DNA from: Macrocybe gigantea
Lineage: Eukaryota; Basidiomycota; Agaricomycetes; Agaricales; Callistosporiaceae
NCBI GenBank assembly: GCA_011319805.1
Contig: SJRY01000272.1
Span: 1 to 64,000, forward strand
DNA length: 64,000 nucleotides
Direction: 5' to 3'
The notes beneath the pieces were generated by a model, which searched no databases, was not told the DNA's origin, and saw only the letters and a list, made by a program, of their open reading frames with translations. The stretch's first letter is position 1. Each line of letters starts with the position of its first letter. The translations under genes were made by a program, and so were the position numbers. Positions 58,547-64,000 of the stretch are shown piece by piece.

Positions 58547-61386
58547 TCATCGCCATGCAGGCCTGCCGGCCGTGGACTGTTTCAGATAGGTACTCATCAT
58601 ACGCCTCAACTCCACCTTCCGCTCGGTACCAAGTTCCTCGAAGTTCTTGATCAAGTCCTTCACGCTACTTCCACTACTTCGTCTCGGACGAGGAACCTCA
58701 ATGGGTGATGGCGTTGGCAGCCGAGGAGGATGAAGCTGAACCAGCCGCTGGGGCTTCGGACGTGGAATCTTCGTTGGCTGCTCGGGACGCGGGGCCGGTC
58801 GAAGGCTGACAAGTTCTTTGGGAGGCGGAGAATGCCTGCGAATGGGTGTGAAGTCCGGGACCTCCATCGAGGGTATTCTCCGCGTCCTGTGCACTCTTGT
58901 ATCGGGGCTCGGAGTGAACGGCGTAGTCGGGGGTGCAATCCTTCCAGACCGCTGCTTATTCTGCAAGGCTTTCACCCGTTGTAGCAAATGTTCCCTGATG
59001 TAAACAGTCAGATCCGCTAAGCCATTCTAACATGAAGCAGTCTCACCAACTCCACGATTCGAGCATGGTAGGGCCGATCACTTGCACAAATCGGTCCACG
59101 ACGTCCTCCGCGCGTACGCAATCAACGGGCGCAAGACCATTCTCCTCAACAAAGTCCAATCTCTGACCGACATGCAGACGTTCGTCAGTGAAACAGCTAT
59201 CAAGCAGTCTCCATTCGTCCTTCGTCCACGCGAGCTCACCAGGCTGCGAGTAATCCGTGTCAACAATAGCCTTGGCATAGTCACTGAAATGGGAAGACGA
59301 AGAACGCTCGCGGACACGCTGCAGCCTCGTCGTGATTTTCGTGAAGCAATCGTACCGGTGCTAGCCATCCACGTCAGAATCTGTGGAACTAGCCAAGAGC
59401 AACAGCGATGACGAACCTGTTTGAGTATTGCTGCGGCCCTTGCAGCGGCTCGTGGGTCTGCGCTGGTAATCTTGACAACCTCGGATCCAAATCGACCTCC
59501 TCGTCGGAGCCGCCGTCACTGACGTCAACACTGTCGATCTGGATACTATGCAGGACCTCCGCCTCGTGAACAAGATCATCCACTTGGTATTCTTGTACAT
59601 CAGGTAATTCGGAATGGGAAGAGTCGCATTGTAAAGGCTGCAGACCAAGACGTGCCCAGGAGACTTCCTGGGATAAAGCCTCGGTCAAAGATTGCTGTGA
59701 AGTATCGATAGGATTTCCATCTTGAACGCTTGCAACTTTCGAAGCGACGTCCAACTGCGTCGGCAGCTGGGCCGCCGTCTCCGAATCTTCGAAGGATTCA
59801 TCGAAATCGAATGGACCACGTTCGCGGGCAGGAGGCACAACTTGACTCGGGGCTACATCATCAATGTCCTGCATCCTGTCCGGATTGTCCTCCAATGGGA
59901 TAGACATCTCGCGAACCTCTCTCTCCTCTTCTTCCTCTTCTTCTTCATCGTTGAGAGGCAGGGACATTTCTCTGACTTCTTCTTCCTCCTGCTCATCTTC
60001 ATTCTGCGTCGGCACCGGCAAATCGCCATCCTCAATCTCTTCGTCGACGTCAGGAAGTAACTCGAGCCGCTTGATTTTTTCCATGGGAAAAGGCGTGATA
60101 GGTCGTCCCCATTCCTCCATCCTGTGGCGGGTAGCACTGCTAGGAGGGTCCGTCTTGGTGGGAATCTTGATCATACGCCACTTGCCAGTGTATTCACCTT
60201 GCCCTTCTTCGACCTCGCCATGGCCTTGATCTGTGGGCGAGAGTCCATTGGCTTCACTTTCGCTGTCGCTCATGTCACTCGACGGAGGAAGGTCATCAAA
60301 ATTCAACATCGGGAGCGGAGTCGCACCAGGCTCTCCTTCATCTGGCAAGAAAAACATGCTAGAATCTGTGAATCCATCAGGATGGCTTTCTCGGGCCCAG
60401 TCCATCGGCCAAGGAGCACCGGCGCTATCCTCGGCTGCAGAAGATGGCAGAATCGGTGACATGGCTCGTGAGGATGTGAGGGAGGCTATTGTCTCTACCG
60501 CGGCCTCTTTCCGTGAGGGAGGCTGTGTCGGGGTGGAGGTCGGAGGTAGTATTGGGCCAGACAGAAGCAATGGATCGTCCGTAGGGCTAGGCGGGGGCAT
60601 AGGTGCATTTAGGTCGATGTCTGGCAATTCCTTCTTGACGGCGGGTATCGCGATTTTCAAGGCCTGTTTTCCCTTCGCATTCTTAGATGACTTCCGTTTA
60701 GATGATTTGGAAACCGTCGGAGTCATGAAGACCTCTCTCGGGGGTGTAAAAACATCCTTAGGAGGCTCATACGGGGGTATAGGTGTCGTTCGACGAGTGC
60801 GAGTAGTCGATCGACGAGGGGCATTCGATGAGATGGGTTGAACGTGGTCAGCATCAGGGTTGCTCTCGTGAGGAGACTTGATGAAGAGGACGCGCGACAT
60901 CAATGCTGCCGGTGTGAGGGAGACTTCGCGCGAGGATGAGCGGGTGGGCGAATCATCCTGTCGAGATTGTCGCTTGGACTGTTTGCGAGGTTTAGGATTA
61001 GGTGTGGCCTCCACCTGCTGGGATTTCTCCGGCATGTATTGTTCCAACGGGTGAGAGTTGTGTGTTACGTTTCGCTTGCGCTTAGAGGAGCTTCCGGTAT
61101 TGAGAAGGAGAGACGGAGTAGACCGCTATAACTGACTGTAAGTAAAATTTAATGAATATGAGTCCTCCATACTCACGGAGATCCGCCTAAAGCTCAGTGT
61201 CTCTTCCGGAGGAGGACTGACGAGTTGTTGTACTTTAGTCGAATCGTCTACATTGGTCGCATCGAGCAGCCTCTCCTCGTCCAACATCGGTTTGAAAGCC
61301 TTACGCTCTCTCGCGAATTTAGCAAGGTCGACTTTGTTTGGACTCGGGTGAGCGTTCTCTGAGCTCTGATTCATCGCTGAGCTCAT
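58547..61386 (-). CDS. Large, mostly disordered protein of unknown function (about 890 aa, 4 exons)
   Basis: Met is at 61386 (MSSAMNQSSENAHPSPNKVD). Exon 1 joins via an intron (about 61176-61126) to a long exon that supplies a basic SSSKRKRN stretch, a possible nuclear signal. That exon then carries Ser/Pro-rich low-complexity sequence and acidic runs with a near-duplicated unit (VREMSLPLND, then VREMSIPLED). After an intron near 59400-59350 (exact borders uncertain) comes the only globular-looking part, with AWTKDEWRLLDSCFTDERL and APVDCVRAEDVVDRFV. A last intron near 59045-58990 leads to a Pro/Arg-rich tail ending AWR. The WTxxEWxxLD pattern faintly recalls a SANT/Myb helix, but I do not recognise the family. 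A chromatin or nuclear role would be a guess. Confidence 0.7.
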
Positions 61387-61756
61387 CGATGGCGGCTAAG
61401 CGCTAATGGTCTGTCTGGCATGGACAACAGTGGCCCGCATTGTTCTCTTCAACCACCACGTGATCGTGACCTCACTAAAATAAGTCACAACAACGCGCTA
61501 CCTAGGGGGGCGTAAATGTGCTGTTTAGGATCGCATCCCCACCGAACCTGCAGAGATACCCTTCATACGCTCCCCTCCCTCTTATGGAATGGTGGAAATT
61601 CGATGATACATAATACAAAAACAGCTCAACCATGACATTGCAGAGCCCTGCGCGGTATCGTATGAAAGCACAAGTTACCAGACGTAATCCACCACAAAGA
61701 AAATATAATCATATCCCCATAAAAACTCCCGCGAAGCACGACTCAATTGTGCCGAT
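61387..61756. other. Intergenic region between PMP3-like gene and large unknown gene
   Basis: This 370-bp non-coding spacer contains the promoter of the large unknown gene and the 3' flank of the PMP3-like gene. It contains the sequence AACCACCACGTGATCGTGAC, including CACGTG, a possible bHLH/E-box site near 61456. No repeat or RNA gene was seen. Confidence 0.35.
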
Positions 61757-62214
61757 TCAACGGCCAGTTGCACCGTAATAAGGAGCCTGAGGCGACGGTG
61801 AACCAGGTTGATATAAAGGCTCGTATTGGCCGTTTCCAATGTCTGCCAAGGCTTCATGTCAGTTTCAATCACATTAGACACGGGGTTAACGTAGACTTGC
61901 ATTGGAATCCACCATGTCCATAACGTTCCTCAGCTTGCATCTTCTTGTAGATCAGCCAGAAGGCATGAATATGACCCGGAAGGTAACCAAGGCTATACAG
62001 CATTTTCAGGAACAGGTGAAATCGTTGATTCATGTGGATCCTCACATAGTAAGGCATACGTTAATCAACAAGTCGCAGCTGCAGCCCGTAACAATGGCAG
62101 TGGCCGCGGGAGGGAAGAGAATCGCAACCTGAGGAGAACCGTTAAAGCCAACGTGACTAATTTTCACGAAAACAAACTTACAAGAATCAATACAACATCA
62201 GAAGACTTGACCAT
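61757..62214 (-). CDS. PMP3/RCI-type membrane proteolipid (SNA2-like), 4 exons
   Basis: Small plasma-membrane or endomembrane proteolipid family involved in ion and stress tolerance. Exon 1 is 11 codons (MVKSSDVVLIL, Met at 62214). Exon 2 reads VAILFPPAATAIVTGCSCDL, then LINVCLTI. Exon 3 reads LGYLPGHIHAFWLIYKKMQA, then EERYGHGGFQ. Exon 4 gives a Tyr/Pro/Gly-rich tail, YIGNGQYEPLYQPGS to ATGR, with a stop at 61759-61757. Two hydrophobic segments flank the CSCD turn, as in PMP3. Introns 1 and 2 are GT-AG. Intron 3 appears to use a GCAAGT donor (GC-AG), which alone keeps the tail in frame. The tail is longer than minimal PMP3, as in SNA2/SNA3-type fungal members. Confidence 0.88.
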
Positions 62215-62510
62215 GATGGCGGTAATGGTACAAGTCAGTACAGGTCAGGACGTCATGCACACACACAGCTTATCACGTGGCAAAGTCCCATCCAACCCTA
62301 CAATAACACGACCATTCCGATATATATAAGTATAATATCATTATCCTTATTTAAATACAGGCTATTAATGGTTACATATGACCTGTGTCTACAGGACTAC
62401 CAACCAGCGATTACAGGATGCTGCTTTCTGCCAGGATCTTAACGGCAATTGATTCGTGGACTAAACAGCTTTACGTTGATCATAGGTCCCAAGCGCTAAA
62501 GATGGTTCAC

Positions 62511-64000
62511 TTACTGCGGTCTATTAAAGACGACGTCGCGCGAGTATCCTATTCACTGAGTCAATATTGCAGACGCCTAAGAGACATGTGAAAATTCACA
62601 ATTGCACAAGTGATATGCGTGAATATTTGCGCTTCTTCCTCGGCGTAGACTTTTGATGTAGAGCGAGGAAGAGATCTGCCAAGTCTACATTTGAAAATGA
62701 GAAGATCCAAACAAAGGTCATGAAAAAAAAACTCGCACATTTGGTGACGTGTTTTGAATCGTTGGAATCTGATGGGTACGCTTGGATATATCTCGAAAAT
62801 CTGATTCCTGACTTCAGCTTCGCCTCAAGGATATCGAATTTGTTGAGTAAAAGTATGAGTTCCACAGAGGCGAGAAGTTTGTTGCTGCATATCATCTGCC
62901 ATAGCTTCATCGAATCAAACTGATATCATGGTCAATGCCCCTCATCTCGCCTTCCGTGGCATAGAATCCATGACATACTAATCGGTTCATCTTCGGGTCT
63001 TCCGCAAGCGTTTGATTAAATGCAGACATCGGCGCCAGGAAGATGATCATATTGACTATGCAATGAAAATCAGGATGCAAGTATTGTTGGCGAGAAACCT
63101 AAAACCGTACCGTCGTCGAAAAATTGAGCCCACGTAGCTGATGCAAGGTCGGGGTTCAGAGACTTCATCAACAATCGTTTTAAAACATCGTACCCCGTTG
63201 GCTCAGACTGCCTCCAACGTCATAAATGATCCATTCCTTGGTGTTATCGGTCGCTGTAGATATAGGACTTTTCATCAATATTTGTTCCTAGATAAAATTA
63301 CCAACAAGATACCTGCTTCTACATTGATATGATGTTCTTCAGGACCGATCGTATGAACTCTGGCTCGGAGGATATCCTCTATGGCGGGCGTACTGTAAGA
63401 ATCGAACAGAAAAAAGACTAAGACGCCCTCACCAGATGTGGGGAGGTAACTTTCATTTGTCACGCGTGCCACGTCTTCCAAGAAGCTGTGCGGAGTCTTT
63501 TCAGCGGGGAAACGACAAGGTCACAACAGATAACTCACAACCCTGGCTGTTCCTGGAGCGCAATTTCTTGTTCTACGAGTTCTTTTTGGACGAACTGATC
63601 CCTCCACAGGTTCACGATGTCATCGGAACAAGCCAATAAGATACGCCTGTTTTGATCATCCGAACGCGCCGAATGTTTGAAATCGGTTTGATTTTGCCTT
63701 CTGCCTCTGAAGATGCCCTTCCATTTCGTCATTGACCGTATTGAGATTTCAGATGCTTTTGCAGGGTTGTAGTTCGGCGCATCAGCAGTGCTGTCAGAAG
63801 TCGGCCCCGAGATCTCCCGCATCAAAGCTTCCTCGACTTGGCGTAAGGGAGTAAGCTTTCGGCAAAGGCGGCGCAAATCATTGGAAAGTCCCCCAGGAGT
63901 GAGAGTTTGAGACAAGGTGGAGTCTCGAGCATGGTCGTAATTTGCGGTGAGGAAATTGATAATGAAATTGACCGAACGGACGAGGTTGAGATGTATGATA
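62511..64000 (-). CDS. Heterotrimeric G-protein alpha subunit (divergent, partial at the window edge)
   Basis: Signal-transducing GTPase at the plasma membrane. The P-loop lies beyond the window. Visible parts, in order: an alpha-helical-domain stretch (LRQVEEALMREISG, MTKWKGIFRGRRQ, LLACSDDIVNLWRD), then GFFLEDVARVTNESYLPTS and EDILRARVHTIGPEEH (switch I). Next are WIIYDVGGSLSQR (switch II), WAQFFDDVNMIIFLAPMSAF, MKLWQMICSNKLL, ILLLNKFDI (guanine-specificity NKxD), and IFTHITCAI (G5) near the end. At least seven short introns. Switch II has Leu (63206-63204) where G-alphas carry Arg in GGxRxxR. A one-base loss near 62640 shifts the frame before the G5 motif, so the end (stop at 62511) is tentative. 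It could be a diverged paralogue, a pseudogene, or affected by a sequence error. Confidence 0.8.

Noticed and set aside
59722..60841. Plus-strand frames (112-202 codons) opposite the large unknown gene
   Set aside because: They are low-complexity shadows (Ser/Phe runs) of the Glu- and Ser-rich minus-strand exon, and their composition follows from the antisense.

Overview
The window looks like part of a transposon-rich basidiomycete genome, most likely an Agaricomycete. The right end (57.2-64.0 kb) is host euchromatin with short fungal introns (about 40-110 bp). It carries four minus-strand genes: a MAM33/p32 mitochondrial protein, a large protein I do not recognise, a PMP3-family membrane proteolipid, and a G-protein alpha subunit that runs off the edge. 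A remnant of a KDZ-transposon-associated CxC5/CxC6 protein and a remnant that reads like a fungal TET/JBP dioxygenase also point to Agaricomycetes.

Everything left of about 57.1 kb is a transposon island. The commonest element is one Tad1/I-like LINE family: ORF1 with CCHC knuckles; ORF2 with APE endonuclease, RT and RNase H; a conserved tail and poly(A). I count at least nine LINE segments, plus three copies of a 1.2 kb tRNA-derived SINE that carries the LINE's last ~65 bp, two Ty3/gypsy chromoviruses, one near-complete Ty1/copia element and pieces of another, a pogo-type fragment, solo LTRs, a 0.95 kb LTR-like repeat pair and a 719 bp TIR element.

The island is nested. In 3.4-30.5 kb, LINE-B (+) lies in a copia remnant. 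It is split by gypsy-1 (4034-10555), by LINE-C (-, 10870-13148) and by LINE-D (-, 15448-28866). LINE-D is split by SINE-2, with a 15 bp target-site duplication (TSD). SINE-2 is split by the youngest full-length element, LINE-E (16932-23271), with a 14 bp TSD. In 43.5-55.8 kb, gypsy-2 sits inside an older solo LTR of its own family in opposite orientation (TSDs TTAGT and GGGCA), and a copia element sits inside gypsy-2 (TSD TTGTT).

Older copies have lost CpG to TpG/CpA, and many in-frame stops are CGA to TGA changes. This suggests cytosine methylation and deamination, or a RIP-like process. No element in the window is clearly intact; LINE-E is closest in sequence but has a nonsense codon and several single-base indels. 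Features worth following up are the stringent SINE-LINE pair with an unusually long SINE, Tf1/sushi-type self-priming complementarity in the gypsy family, an extra ORF joined by ATGA to the gypsy pol ORF, and the KDZ-associated and TET/JBP-like remnants inside a CpG-decayed island.
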